In this document: positions 15,354-30,300 of the stretch, one piece after another
How positions within the stretch are numbered: the stretch's first letter is position 1
Layout of the letters: the number at the start of each line of letters is the position of its first letter
NCBI GenBank assembly: GCA_949710005.1
Contig: OX453276.1
Span: 5,489,877 to 5,553,876, forward strand
From: Ricordea florida
Taxonomy: Eukaryota > Cnidaria > Anthozoa > Corallimorpharia > Ricordeidae
DNA: 64,000 bases
Direction: 5' to 3'
The notes under the pieces: generated by a model
Seen by the model: only the letters and a program-made list of their open reading frames with translations
Database searches by the model: none
What the model was told of the DNA's origin: nothing
Program-made: the position numbers and the translations under genes

Positions 15354-18300
15354 TGCATTTCTTCATCTTCTATAGTTACAGTACAAACTCGCAAATGATC
15401 ATCCTCCAGTTGGCTTGATAGCTCAGTTGGTTAGAACAGTGCACCTGTATCACAAAGTCATGGATTCGACTCCCGTTCAAGCTTGAATTTTTTCATGTCT
15501 CATCTTGGCAAGTGACCATGTTGCTTACAAAACTGCGAGGATATTTCATTTATTAAAACTTGTTGTTTGTAGAGAAGATTATAAATATGCTTCATCGACC
15601 AATGATGAGGTCAAGATGGCTGTCTATTGGCTGTGGTCTTTCTTTACGTTTTTGTGAGTGTCTGTAAAAACGCAGAAAAGAACGAGACCAGTATTCAGCC
15701 ATCTTGACCGAACAAGCTTGATCTATAAAGGATTCATTATCTGGACGTTTTGTTTTGTTTTGTTTTGTATCGCGAGAGAAAGCGGGAAATCCCGAACGGG
15801 CAACATAGGTCCATCGTACCCCCTCGGATAGCCAATCAGAACTCAGGATGCGCCATCTCGCCGAACCAGACATATAATAATTGGAAATATCAAACGAGCT
15901 GATAAATTAAACTTGTACCATCATAGGATGTTACAGAAAGTGACTTCTGAAGCATGAAGTAAGATTTTGCATTGTCGCATTGTCAGAGCGATGAAGGGCT
16001 ATAAAGGCTTTGCTCTGACTAACGGCTAACGCTCGAAACGTCAGCCACTATTAAAATCTTACGGTGGTAAAAACTTACTTTATCAACTCGTTTGATTAAC
16101 AATCTTTTGTGTGTGTGTGTTGCAATTCTCCAACGACGCAGCAGCAGTTTCTTTAGGAACCATTGTAAGTCCTTTATATTTGTTGTCGCAAGTGTTAACA
16201 TCAGGGGCGTATTAAGTAGTCTCCCTCGCAACCGTTTTTTGGATGTCACGCAACGTTCACCGTGACATCCAAAAAACGGCTGCGAGGAAGACTACGTATC
16301 AAGGGGTGGGTCCTGGGTTGCCCGTTTCCCTCCACCCCTCCCCCTTTGTGAGATAATTATTTTATGTCCCTGGAATTCAGGTGGCGAAAACACACGAATC
16401 CGAAGAATCAACATGCAATAAATCTTTTCCAGTGCTAGATAGTTACATTAAGTAAAACACGGCGTGGATGTCGACATGCCAATCTGGCAAGTACCCTGGG
16501 TGTGACACAGTGTGACTCCCCCTTTGAAAAATCCTATCTACGCGCCCGGACATATTCTCACAAACAAATGAAACTTTAGCCTTTTTAACAGTACTCGTTT
16601 GAAAACGACAATATAAACTGTTTTTGGATGTTTACGACGTAGTCGTTTGATGTTAATAGCGTCGTTTTGACCGCGTACTCTTGGTTCTTTTTTGGCGACA
16701 GACACTCTTTGTTTTAACGTTATACAATCCTGAAGTTTTTCGTTGTGATGTTAACAGCAAGCGTTTTCTTTTCGATTTTAGAGCTGTTAAAACGCACTTC
16801 GAAAAGAAAAATCAAAAGACAAACGCAATGGTCTCGCAGCTGCAGAAGAAACTGGAAAAATATCACACTATGCTAGTGGTAAGTTCCGTTTTTATTTTCA
16901 CTGAGGTCATTGGAAAACTTGTATTGATTTACGGCCGTTTTCCCTGATAGTCATTTCGCCCAACGAAACCGGTGCGCCATAACTCGAGTCGTTTCGCCCG
17001 AAACCGAAAAGCCGATTCGCCCGAACAAAAAGTCGTTTGGCACGGACTCAATAGCCCCTTCACCTGATCGAAAAGATGGTTCTCCTGGTCTTATTTTAAG
17101 GCGTTTTAATCAGTAAACTGGTTGTAAAGTTTGCTTCAATCAGTTTCTCGACGATTGGTAAGTTCGAACTGATTCCGGACAAAGGCCCGTAAAACATCCA
17201 TAATGCTACGGAGTGAACTTCCATATGTGCTACGTATTCTAATCGAAACATTTTGAATTCAGGGAAATGTCACGCTGGGCAGTATACGTTTATGGAAAAA
17301 CTTTAAACTTTGTTTGCTTTGTCCTGCTGTTAAGTCCGGGCGAAACGACGTCTTGTTCGGGCGAACTGGAAACGACCGGTTACCTTTTTATAGTCCAATA
17401 TACAGTGTTCTAATCATCAGTTGGTTGTGCGTGCGAAATATTAGTTCGAACTGTGTAGTGCGTTCGAGTAAACATATTAAATGAAAACATAAACTATAGC
17501 ATCCGGACGTTCGGAGGCTGTTGTTGTTTAAGAATGCCTACCCTTGCGAAGTCTCTTGGAAAACGCATTGTACAAATACGGTAGCTGTAATTCGTAGTCC
17601 CTGCTTTAAACTCTGGTTGAGCTCCACTGTTTGTTTACTTTTAGGAGCTGGAGATGAACGGAGCCGCCCCCAGTGGACACATTGCCAAAGAAGTGTTGAA
17701 GTGAGTTGAGTTCAGAAACACAATCTATGGTAGTGTTAGTAGTGTTCTGTAGTGTCAGTCGACCCCATCGCCTGAAGAAGACTGGCAGTAAGCAGTCGAA
17801 ACGTCGCGATCAACATCCAGTGACTACATCGTGTGACAAAAGAAGAATTTATATTGTCACCACTTTATCAACACAAACAGTACTGCAGTGCAATACTGTT
17901 CAGTAGCTTCAAAAGAATGGTCGCACTGCATGGTTTGATCCACTCACCGATGAAAAAGTTAGAACCACATTGTATAGTAAAACAAACAGTACCACAGTAC
18001 AATACTGTTCAGTAGCTTTACAAAGAATGGTCGCACTGCATGGTTTGATCCACAGATGAAAAAGTTAGAACCACACAGTATAGTAAAACAAACAGTACCA
18101 CAGTACAGTACTGTTTAGTAACTTTACAAAGAATGGTCACACTGTATGGTTTGATCCACAAATGAAAAAGTTAGAACCACACTGTATAGTAAAACAAACA
18201 GTACCACAGTACAGTACTGTTCAGTAGTTTTGCAAAGAATGGTCACACTGCATGGTTTGATTCACAGATGAAAAAGTTAGAACCACACTGTATATTGAAA

Positions 18301-21300
18301 CAAACAGTACCACAGTACAGTACAGTTCAGTAGCTTTTCAAAGACCTGTTACACTGCATGGTTTGATTGTTCAGAGGTTTATTTCAAATTCGAACAGATT
18401 TTACACAACGGAATAAATGTGCATCTGTGCTACCAGTCAGCATCTTGTTTAAGGGTCACGTTTATAATATGTATTGTCTTATTCCCCATAAAAAACAAAA
18501 TGCATACGTGTTCATTCGCAGTAATTCCCTCGACGACTCTATGTAGCTCTTGCGGCAAAATTCGTGATTAAATATTGTTTAAATAAAAAAAGAAGATAGA
18601 ACAGAGTTTTTTTTTATAGCCAAACAAAGAGTTCCCTTCCTCGATTTTTCTACCCGCGGATTTCCTGTGCATGTTTTCTGCTTTGTTACCGCATGCTACT
18701 CGCTAAATAGCGTTTTTTCTTTGTTACAGAGGTGTAAAAGAAAATATCAGAGGTATATCAGGGTAAGTATCTTGATTGTTGGAATGTGCACATTTTGAGA
18801 TGACTGCGAAGTGACTGCGATCCATGTTGTCAAAGCGTCATTAGTGTAAGCCTTCTCAGCAACCTTGAGTCTGTAATCTGATTGGCTCACTCCCTCGAGG
18901 TATTCAACACTCTTCACCTCCTACGAAGTGAACAGTGCTGGGGATTCTGGGAAATCCTTGTGCAAGTGAGTTTTGGTCGAAGAAGAAAAAAATGGGTGGT
19001 GTCAATTCCCGCTTCAAAGCTGTTGCCCAGAGATGCGACTGAGGTTGCTTCATTGGCATAATACGAAAGCAATCATTCTTTTCAATAAGAATGAAGAATT
19101 GGTAAACGTGCAGCGTGCAACCATCGAGTTATGGACGCACGCAGGATGATGCTAAGCACGAAAGAAGCGTAGGAGATGCTCGAGACGCAGCATCTTGAGC
19201 GCTTAGCAAACCTCCCAAGTGCGTCCATAACTTGATGGTTGCACAGCTGCTGCGTTTGCCATTTTCTTTGATAACATAAGAATTCACAACTTTTGTACCG
19301 GTGAACAATCTGACGTCGGCATGCAAGCCATGGACAAAGGCTTGCGCGTATTAGCCAATCATAGCGCGAGCTTTCCCAAAGGTTTTTTATAATAATTAGG
19401 TATTGTCCAAATATAGGCCATTAACTTCCTTACCGATGATTATCGAATATGCTGCACCAAAGATTTTCTCAGTAATTGAACTCTCGCATCTATATTCACA
19501 CACTAGGTTTACCCTTTAAAACACCAAGCATCAAGTCTCTAGCATCAAGTCTCCAGAAATATAACTTCTTTTTAGAAACTCCATACATTTTGAACGTGAT
19601 CGTTTCTCATATTCTCATCACCTGTCTTCGTCACTTTGTGCTGACATAAGAAGGAGAAGTTGGATACTGATCACAACTGGGACTTAAAGGACTATATATG
19701 GGTCACACCAGTAAAGTGACTGAAAGTGGCATTTGAATCTTTGAGGAGTTTCGTACCTTTTAGACCACTGGTGCTTCAAGTTTTACTCGCAGTCTAAGAG
19801 AATGGCATGCGAAAAATGTATATTTTCAGCACTGTTACATGCAAAGTCCGAAAAAGTAAATCCGAGTTCTACCGATAGAAGTCGAACCGACGACCTTCCG
19901 ATAACTAGTTCGTGCGCTCTACCACTGAGCTATAGGAGACTCGTGGGAACAGGGTCGAACCGACGACCTTCCGATTACTAGAAATTGGGTAAATCAAACG
20001 AGTTGATTAAGTAAGTTATACCACCGTAAGGTAAAAGGGAGGTGCTACTTCCGATTCCGATTACTAGTTCGAACGCTCTACCACTGAGCTATAAGAGACA
20101 CGTGGGAATAGGGTTGAACCGACGACCTTCCGATTACTAGTTCGGACGCTCTACCACTGAGCTACAGGAGACTCGTGGGAACAAGGCCATTAAACTAGGT
20201 TCATGGGACAAAGATCTTGCAAACTGTTAATATTTGAATGTCAAAGTGAATGGTTGAGGGATAATGAAGGTGGTAGATGTTGTGCCTAGTGAATTTGTGA
20301 AAGAGGTATTTTCCAGAACTGTCACAGGCAAGCTTGGAAAAAGGAAAGCAACAGAAACCATCGTTGCGGTTTAGTTAGTCCGTAAATCACGGAAAACAAG
20401 AGTCCTTTTTGGCAGCAAAACCGTGCAAGATATATGATTTTGACTTTCCGAAATCGTGATAACCATTATAAAATGGACACACACATGTTTTGTATTCGCG
20501 GAATTCGATTGCGATCTTTGAGCCTTCTTCAGTTTGTTTTACTCGAGTGGAAACGAAACATTTCGCTTCCCAGGGGGCTGCCGGCTTTGAAAGCACGTGC
20601 TTACGTATTGTGCTTTTAATTCTACGTAATGTTTTCAATTTTGCAGAATTCAATATTTTTATCTCGTTCTCGTTTTTCTCTAATTATGGGTCTGTTTATG
20701 CCATATTTTGATTTATTTCAGTTAATCTTTCCAATGATAAAAAGAGCCCAGATGCGTTTTTGTTTTGCGTTTTGATGTATGCAAATTGAATACTGCGAGA
20801 AACGGATGAATATTGAATAATTAATAATTGGAAATTTCCGTTTGTTTGGTTAGCGCGAGAATGAAAACTTTCTGGTCACCTCAGAAATCGGAGCTCAAAT
20901 TTCGCGCGGAACTGACTGTCTTGGTAAAGTACGTGTAGCCAGCGTATGGCAAGCGTGAAAACTTCCCGGTCTCTACCGAAGATCTTCGTGAGTGAATCCT
21001 CGGCACAAGAAGCCATCCTAAAACCGGCTTTCCTATCGCCGAAGTGCGGTCGAAGTCTGCGGCCGACGCTCGAGAAACACCGCTCGTGTTTTTGGCCGTA
21101 AGTGAAGCGCTATTTGTTTTGCACTGGTGAGCATTGCTAGAGAAACAACGTTGCAAGTTGTCTTGCTTGTCGCTTGTTGTAGAAAGCGCAACAGAAGGCA
21201 ACAGCGATAAATTACGAAAGAACAGCCTTATCAAAATTGCAATCGTTAGATAGTCAATGAACATTAGATTTCAGTCCTCAAACAATTGGTCGTGTCTTAG

Positions 21301-24300
21301 ATTTTGGTGATGTAGTCTGTCCTCCATTTTTCTCACCCTAGCATCCATCTTAGTCGCAGTTAATCTTCGGTTTACTTGCTCGTCACGTCCTGAGGCCATA
21401 TTTGGCCAAATTTTTTGAAATCTTGACATTGATCTGTTTGTTAAGATGAACAGGTTTTAGAGGTTTGTGTCTAAACTTGACCAGGTTTCAAACGAAAAAC
21501 TTCAAAATAATCATTGTTTCACCAAAAATTAATTTTTCTCCTGACCCGTGTCTATTTTGTGATTCTTTAGCCTGGAGTACTTGTTCGTGTCGAACTACCA
21601 AAATTGACATACTTTGCAACAGCTCTAATGCACTTGCTGCGACCATTTTCTTTCACCTTCGAGCCAATTTTTCTTGGGAACATGACATTTCGTTTTCCAT
21701 CAAAACAAACACATTTTCTTTTGTTCTTATAACTGCGCAAGCTGCTCTTTTGCCGAAGTATAAAGGCGGTATTGTTTAAACAATATTTTAATTTCCTTTT
21801 TTTTTCCTCCTCGTGGCGTAAGAGACGGTGTCAAAGGGTAAGAACGAAGTCATTCGTTAATTTTAGTGATCGATAATTTGGCATTTTTGTGATTTCGAAA
21901 AGGTCCGCTTAAAACCATGAATAAGGGTTTTCAAATTGGTGGTCGCGTTGGTAATTTTTAATTGCAACATGAAAAGATCTTGGTCCATAGCTCTGCAGTT
22001 TGTGTCAAAGCGAGGATTAAAGCAAATGCAGCTACAATTAATTGAGACTCTACCATTTTCATCTTTGGATCAAAAAAATACCGCGGACCTTTGCTTGACT
22101 ACTGAACAGTGCTGTACTGTGGTACTGTTTGTTTTACTATACAGTGTGGTTCTAACTTTTTCATCTGTGAATCAAACCATGCAGTGTGAACATTCTATGG
22201 AAAGCTACTGAACAGTACTGTACTGTGGTACTGTTTGTTTTATTATAAAGCGTGGTTGTAACGTTTTCATCTGTGGATCAAACCATGCAGTGTGACCACT
22301 CTTTTGACAGCTACTGAGCAGTACTGTACTGTGGTACTGTTTGTGTTACTGTTGATGATGTTTCTGATAAAGTAAGTTATACCACCATAAGGAAAAAGGA
22401 AGGTGCTGACTTTTCGAGCGTTAGCCCTTCGTCGGAGCGAAAATTCACTCAATACTTCTTTAACAATGTGAAATTAAAGAGGATATATTTTAGTAACCAC
22501 ATCCGAGGGTATCGTTCAGTTCATCTCGTCTTCGAATTTTTTTTTAGTCTACTTTACTACCAATTTGAAAATTAACTCAGCTGAACTTCATGGTACCTCT
22601 GTTTGTTCTTTTTTTGAAAAGATGTTTGATACAGGTGGCTCGTTTTCATGGTAACTTACCGTTAATGAAGGGTGCAAGGACTGTGGTGGACGCGAGAATT
22701 TGTGCCTTTCGAAGTAAATTGGTTAAACTCGATATTTCTTTTTAAATTCATTTTCGAATTATTTTTGTTTTTCCATTTGATTTCTTCTTGTTTTCATTTA
22801 CACTGTAAACCACTGGAAAAAATCCAGTGGCAGCTTTCGAACACCATAGAGGACCATCTGTCACACAGCAACGCATTTTGCCGCCGTGACGAGCAGGCAG
22901 ATAATGGTCAATTACTATACTTGCTCTGAAATATGACGTTTCTTGTTATCTGTTCATTAGGGAAGCTCGTACGTAACACAGAAATCTACCCTTGCCTCTC
23001 ACTTCGTCAAAGTTTTTTCATGAAAAGCCCCCCCCCCTCCCCCAATTCTATTTGAGCTGAAAGAGTTCGTAAGGGACCGCTTATTTTTTACGAGGAAGTT
23101 GGGGGGGGGGGAGTGGAATTTGGAGGGGAGGGGGGCATGCGAAAAAAAAAACGGTTTCCGAGGCGGAGCCATCCAAAAAAAAAAAAATACGGAAAGTGGG
23201 GATCACCTGAAATATTTTAACAATACTTTAAAATGGCGTACTGTTTTAACAGGAGCTCGTCAATGAAATCGCTACTTCAAGGGGGGTGGGGGTCGTGTGA
23301 AAAAAGTTGGCAAGCTGAGGTTGGGTCACGCAATTTTAAAATGGTTCTTCCTGAATCAGCTCCCCCCCCCCCCCCCCCCCACCGTAAAAGTTGAACGGTC
23401 CGTAAATCAGTTCCTAAATTCCCCTCAGCTGAGCAGTTGTCTCAGTACCGATGTATTTAGGAGAAGATACAGGCCGATACTTTGTTATTATTTGTGTCTT
23501 CCGTGCAGTGCTGTTACGAAGCCTCTGGAGATTATCAAAAACCGACGGTTTGGTAGCGCAGAGAATGTCAGCGCCACGACGTCGAGTCCTGGATCGAGTA
23601 AGTATGGTCAGTGCTGTTACCATAGTAACTACCGAATGGCGGGAAAGAAGTTCATGAAGTCATGTGAAATGGAGAAAAGTGTGTAATCAATTAACCGCTT
23701 AAGTATGTTCTTTTCCAGTGTAAAAGATTAGACGAAGGAAACTGCACGTCCACAAGTAATAAGTTTCTCTGCCGTCTTCTGCAAAACAGGAACAGAAAAT
23801 TACATTTTTTGAAGTTGTTTTTTTCTTAGACCGCGAGTATCGAATTTCCTTTAAGAATTTCTTTTGTCGACGATTCGCAACGATGATTAAATTAATGGAG
23901 TTAGTTTGTAAGGAGACTGGTGCTGCGTTGATGGGAATTTCACAACACGCAAAAATGGGTTTGTTTACCGAGTTGATAAATATGAGTTGTGCCACGGTAC
24001 GATATGTAATGTTTGTTTCGGATATTAACACAAGATGCATAAGATAAGTGATCTATTTTAATGCGCACTCGAAAGTTCAGTCACAAGGACCGCCATGATT
24101 GTAAAAGATACCAGTCCCAGAATTCATAGCGACACATACAAACTCTGAACACTTCCAACAAATAATGTCTACATTACACAATACACGATTTTATCATTTT
24201 GTAGAAAGTTGGAAGTGTTAAAAGATAAGAGTTTTCTATATATTCCATCATTGCCGTGTGGAAATGAGAATTGCAATGATACTGTCTCGATAGTAGAAGG

Positions 24301-27300
24301 GATAACCTTTTATGGGAAGTGCTTGTGTTAAGGAGAAAAAATCCTCGTTATTTGATTGGCTAACGTTGCAGAGATTGATGGACTTGACGAAGACCCGGTA
24401 AGCACTGCGGGCGAAGAGAGTATTGCTGGAGATACAAATTTAAGGTAAGAGGGATTTTGGGTACAATTGCAGGTCGAATTCTTATTCATCGTTAGAGTTG
24501 AAACTAGACGTCACTTAAGCAATTGGTGCGGTCGCTACGCTAGTGAGCAGTTACTTTAGGGGGAAAGGATATCGGATCAATATAAGTATCTAGGCAACTG
24601 TGCACCTACCCCTCCTCTAACCCATCGAGGTTAAGAAGTTTGGATTAGGGGAGGGGTAGGTAGACAGTAACCCAGATACTGACATTGACCCGGGATTTCT
24701 CTCTTCTAGCCCCTCACCTCGGTCTCCAAGGATATGTCATGAGTAAACTCTTGAATAGCTTTTTATATTCTTTATCGTAATTGTTACAAAAAAAACTATG
24801 AACCATAGGTACAACATTGAAGAAAAGCAAAGAAGAGAAAAAATATTCCAAGCCTTGTTAAAACTTATCCACGGATGCCCTACCACTTAAGTACAAGCCC
24901 TCTATTGCTGAGTCACAGTTCGCAGTTTGTTAAATACAGACGTAACCAGCTACACTAAAGATAAAGGTGACAAGCATCATCATCGTTATCATCGTCATTC
25001 TTATTACTATTATTGAAAGGACATTCATTTAAATCTCGGATCTCTTTTATTAACTCTGAATTTTTATAGCCCTGCAAGATACGTCAGCGACGATGATTCA
25101 TCTAGTGTTACCTCCGCTACTCACATGATAAGGTAAGAGACTATGTAGCAGCTATATCTTTTTGGCAATTTTATCGTGTCTGTTTGCAAGTCTTTGTCTG
25201 TTCTTCTTAGTTTTGAATCATTCTTGGCCCACTGTATGATAACAGGAAAACTCGTCCGATGGACGGACTAAATTTTGAATTTTTTAAAAAAATTGTTGTT
25301 GGACATCCAATATTATGTTCGGAATACGGGTAAGTAGAATCTCTAGCCAGGGCAAGTATATTTTTTGACATACTTGTCCGGCTGACAACTTTGAAATCAT
25401 GGGCAAAAAACCTTCTCTGCTTTACCCTACGAGCCGAAGTTTCTCTCTTGCATGGCTTTTAGCAGGGTATCTCGGCATTCTTCGCTACAAGTTTGTCTGT
25501 TTTCCACAGCACGGAGTCTTTCCGCTTCTCGGCATTCTTCGCTACAATTTTGTATGTCTTGCACAGCACGGAGTCTTTCCGCTTTTCGGCGTTCTTCGTT
25601 AACATTTTGTCTGTTTTCTCGACCCGGACCCTTTCAGCTTGTCAGCGTTCTTCGCTATAATTTCGTCTGCCTTCTCTTTCCCGAGCGCGCCTTCTTTGGC
25701 GATCTTCTTCGCTCATTCTTCCCCAGTTAATTCTTGCTCTCTTCCGCTCTTTTTCCCGTTGCTCTTCACCTGATCCCTGTGTTCTGCAAACTATATTTTC
25801 TCTGCTATTGTTTGTTGACATAGCAAAGAAATTGTTTCGTTTATCCTTAAGTAAAACTTTAACAGTGTAGAGTAATAATATTTTGTCTCAAAAAGACAAT
25901 GAACTGAAAATTTCTTTTTCAGTCGGCAACATAATTTCCCGCCAAAAATACGCGGGCTACCAGAACTCGAGACTTGAGCTCACGATCTAGTAAATCAATT
26001 ACTGGTCAGCGGACAGCTTCTAAATAAATCACGTCACTTCGATGAGTTGACACATGAGCCCACAATATGGTCATGTGATGCTGGTCAGTGGCTATCCCGT
26101 TTTGACAGCTGTCAATATTGACCATACTGTGAATGTCCAATACAAAAGATGTGGATTTGCCATGACACGCCTGAGATACCCCTCCCTTCCTTTTGATAGC
26201 GTCCCCTACCCTACCCGTACAATCTGTAGACGCGTACGTACGTACGCTCGGTCAGTCACGTGACAACCAAACGAAAAGAGGTTGACCATATTCCATGAGT
26301 ATGGGGCTCTGTCCCACGCGCGCTTCGCGCGCGTGGGAGCCCCGCTATCAACGCATCTTTTAGCAGTAGCGATTATCCCGAAAAAAGAACACGCAAGCGG
26401 GATGCAGGTGCGGATCGGGCGGGTGGGGGTGAATTGGGTGGCTAGCCATCCCCCGTTAGAACATCCCATTTTTAAATCCACTACCTTAGACATTTATTAA
26501 TTTTAAACTATGCAAATTTACAGTTTGAAAACGAGGCTTAGTAGTGAAATTTGCACGTTTGACATAAACATGCATAAGGACTATTGCAAAGTTTTGGAGC
26601 AGCCGTTGTAAAAATTGAATAAGGACAAACAGCGGTGTTGGAGCTTCAATCGTTGATACAATGGTTTGTCTGATCTCTCTCTGCACAGTATTCCCGTCCC
26701 AGGAGGCAGTCCGCGCCACAGTCTCCCTCCCAGTCCTCCCACGTGCTATGACCAGGATATTGCCGATCTGCGTGACACTAATTGCAGATTACAGGAACAT
26801 GTTAACGATCTCAGGGTTAGTACCACCTGTTCGAGGCCCTACCAGTGTATTCAAGTGTAGATTCCCTTTGTCGCACGAACCTAAAGTTCGTATTGCACGC
26901 ACCGATCATGACCCTGGTAGAGTGCGCCTCAAAAGCAAAGCAAAAACTTGACGTTCGCGTACGTAAGAATTTATTGGCTTTATGTGTGTTAATTCAATTA
27001 CATCAAGACGTTACTGACTGACTGACTGACTGACTGACGAAAAAAGTTGACTGCTCTTTCTGCGTTTACAGGAAAGCCTCATACATTGTCTCCAATTTTA
27101 TTTACGCACGTATATCCAGTTAAATTTACGACTAGCTGACGTTAATTGTACGCGAAAGTAGAACTCCACCGTTACAAAATAAATAGACACTCAACTTAAT
27201 TAGGACTTGGTTTGTTGTCATAAATAGTCTTCTATTCTTGTTGTTCTTGTATCTCTGGTTTTTTCTGTAAGGAAACGTGATCATGGTTTCATTTAGATTT

Positions 27301-30300
27301 CCTCGTCACTTATTGTATATCTATTTTGTTTTGTTAATTGTTCGTGTGTTGTCGTGTGGCGAATGATAAATGAAATAACGGTTCATTGGCCAATCAGAAT
27401 CGTCATTGTCATTGAAGTATATTTTATTTTGTTTGGCAGCGAAAATTGGATCTGGTTGCGGAGTCTCTCCAAGAAGAACGATTCAAATCTGAGGTAAGTA
27501 ATAATGCTTCCAAACCTACGCTCACACTCGCTCATGATTAGTGATTTTAAAAAAGGTGCGACTCAAGGTTAAAATAGGTCCGCATGGCGTACTAGTGTGT
27601 TGTGTTAGACCATGTGACAGGTGCTCGACACTCGTGGACAAATAAATAAATGAATCCGATCGTTCCATTATGTGGCTACACTCTTCGTGTAAGCCACACA
27701 AAAATTCAAAGTCAAAATTGAATATACTAGTCATCTTCAGTACTTTTGCAAAGAACATTGCGTGGTTTTATTTTCAGTTGCAAACGTTAGAACTACATTA
27801 TACAGTACAACAAAAAGTTTAAACCATTTTGTATAAAATGAATCAGTCAACTCAAGGATACATGTTACCAGTAGCTCTGTATATAAATCAAAGAGACTCG
27901 TCTTTTGAAACGCCAGTTAATCTTAACTAGCAGTTTGCACATTTATCTTATTTGATTCCTCTTTTTTTGTGCGAGAGAGCGTAACTGACAGAGAGGGACA
28001 CTCCCAGTCCTGCAGGCCTTGGGATATGAAAACTTCAGACAAGTTGTGATAATATAAATTCTTCTTTTGTCACACGATGTAGTCACTGGATGTTGATCGC
28101 AATGCTCCGACTGCTTACTGTTAGTCTTCTTCAGGCGATGGGGTCGACTGATTCCGGCTCACCATTATGTAGCTGTGTTTTTAGACACGGAAGTCTGTTT
28201 TCCGAGAGGTCCGCATGCCTCGTTGTGGTGCTCATGGATGCTTAATTGACCTGACACCAAATTCTTCATACCAGTGCAGAATAAAATGATGTAGGATTAA
28301 GGATCAAGGAGAAATAACTTCTTAGATCGAGGTCTTGTATGTTTTCTTATAGCAATTGAGATATCAATTGAATGACATTACAAACCAATGGAACGACATG
28401 ACCGAACTACACCAGAACGAGGTGAGTACCTTGTACATAACACCATAAGTTTCACACGGATAACCGCTGAAGATCTGACGCAATGCCTGCACAGTTTAAG
28501 GGACCGTTCATTTTTCACGAGGGAGGAGGGGCTGGTATGATTTAGGGGGGAGGGGGTCATGCGAAAGCATTAGGGAAAAGGGGGGTCATGTGAGATATTT
28601 TAGCAATATTGACTTCTCTTTCTTTTGATTTGGGGGGCGGGGTCAGGTGAAAAAATGGCAGGCTGAGGGAGGGTCATGCAATTTGTAAATGGTGCTTCCC
28701 GAATCACACCAGCCACCCCTCCCTGATAAAAAAATGAATGGTCCCGAAAAGGAGAGAATTTAAGCCTGCCACTCTCTATGGAAGTGAAACCTATATATAA
28801 CCCTCCAATTTCTAGATCCAAACTAAATCGCGGAAACGTCGAAAAGTCATTATTCTACCATCTTTGCACAATCCTACCTCATTTAAGCCATCAGGTGATC
28901 ACTGATTTGCTGGTAGGTGGGGTGGGGTGGGGCGGGATATTGTCTGGTAGAGAATACACCGTTGCGCTTCCTACCCTGGCACATTTGGTTTTGAGTTCGA
29001 AGACACCATTGTCATATTAGACCAGGATATTTGTCTTTGATCAAAGGCCGGGCTAAATCGAGTTTACACTGAAAATTCACATTTGCTTAACCTTTTTACA
29101 TAGATGATGAGCTTAAAACAAGAACTTGAACGCGCCGAGGAGAGAATTGAATTAGTAGAGTATCGGTCAGCGGAGAGAGCCAGCGAGATAGAGGAAGCAT
29201 TGGACACGCATATAACCAGGGTAAGAGCTGTGTTATGTGTGTTTATATTATTATTATTATTATTATTATTAGAATTAGTATTATCAGTATTATTATTAAG
29301 GCAAACAGTTAGACGTGAAAAAGTCAATTTAGCCGTAAAAGCCACCACTCATTGAGACTCTTGTAAATTGAGACATTGTCATTTCGTTGTATCTTGACCA
29401 CATTTTCTTTCCTTTTTGCAGGTCATGAAAATCGAAGCTCTACAGCAGCAGAATCAACAGATGACAACCAAGTTGGACGATTACCTGGATCAAAGTTTTC
29501 AAGCAAAAGCTCTGTTGTCAAAATTTCTGACAATGATGCTGGCCATTCTGCAAATACTACTCATCATATGCTCCACTTTTACCAGAATAGTTTTACCGTT
29601 TACTAGGACAAGGTAAGAGTCTCCAACATGAATCTCCAATCACCAACAACTACAATCTCTAAAAATAAATCTTGGACTAACAGGAATTTTGTTTTGCTTT
29701 TCTAAACAAGTGGTTGTCACTTCATCTAAGTATCTCCCCTCACCACCCCACTCAGTAGGGAGTTAAAGATCTCCGAAGGCGACGGTAGACGAAAACGTCA
29801 CCTCAGAATGTAACCTGGCTCTATCATAAGTCTTTCGTGATTCAGTTCAGTCTCGTTCACGTCCTACAAAATGGGCGAAGTATCCTAATAATAAATTGAT
29901 ATGAGCGGTTTTAGAGTGAAAATAGAGATTGGTAGATTCTCTGTTACATGCTTACGTTGTCATCGAAACCTCAAATTTGGTGATTTCACGTCGCCGTTAT
30001 GCAGAGGACCGCTAATATACTTGCTAAAATCTGTGCTGCACGTGCAGCACGATTATTTGTATTCTTGTAACCAATGATATTATTGTTTGTGGGGTTGTCG
30101 TAGTCGTAGCCGTCGTCGTTTCTTAAACTCCCTTGTGTTGGGCGGCGCCATGTTTTTTTAGTACTGAGGTATAGCGTTTGTAGATGTCCCCGTTGCATTA
30201 TTTGATTGGGGACCTTAAGCTAAACACGACGACGACGATGAATACAACAGCACCAAACAATAGCGTTGATGAACGAAACAATGAAACTGCACGTGCAAAA

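Noticed and set aside
15095-15394. Open frame rich in Tyr-Leu-Ser repeats on the - strand
   Set aside because: Produced entirely by the GATA/GACA/GACG tetranucleotide repeat.
20881-21264. 127-residue - strand open frame inside a TMCC intron
   Set aside because: No domain, no similarity I recognise, and it lies in repeat-like DNA. A nested gene cannot be fully excluded but is not supported.
26300-26348. Rho-independent bacterial terminator
   Set aside because: GC hairpin without a T-run, in animal intronic DNA; it is part of a repeat.
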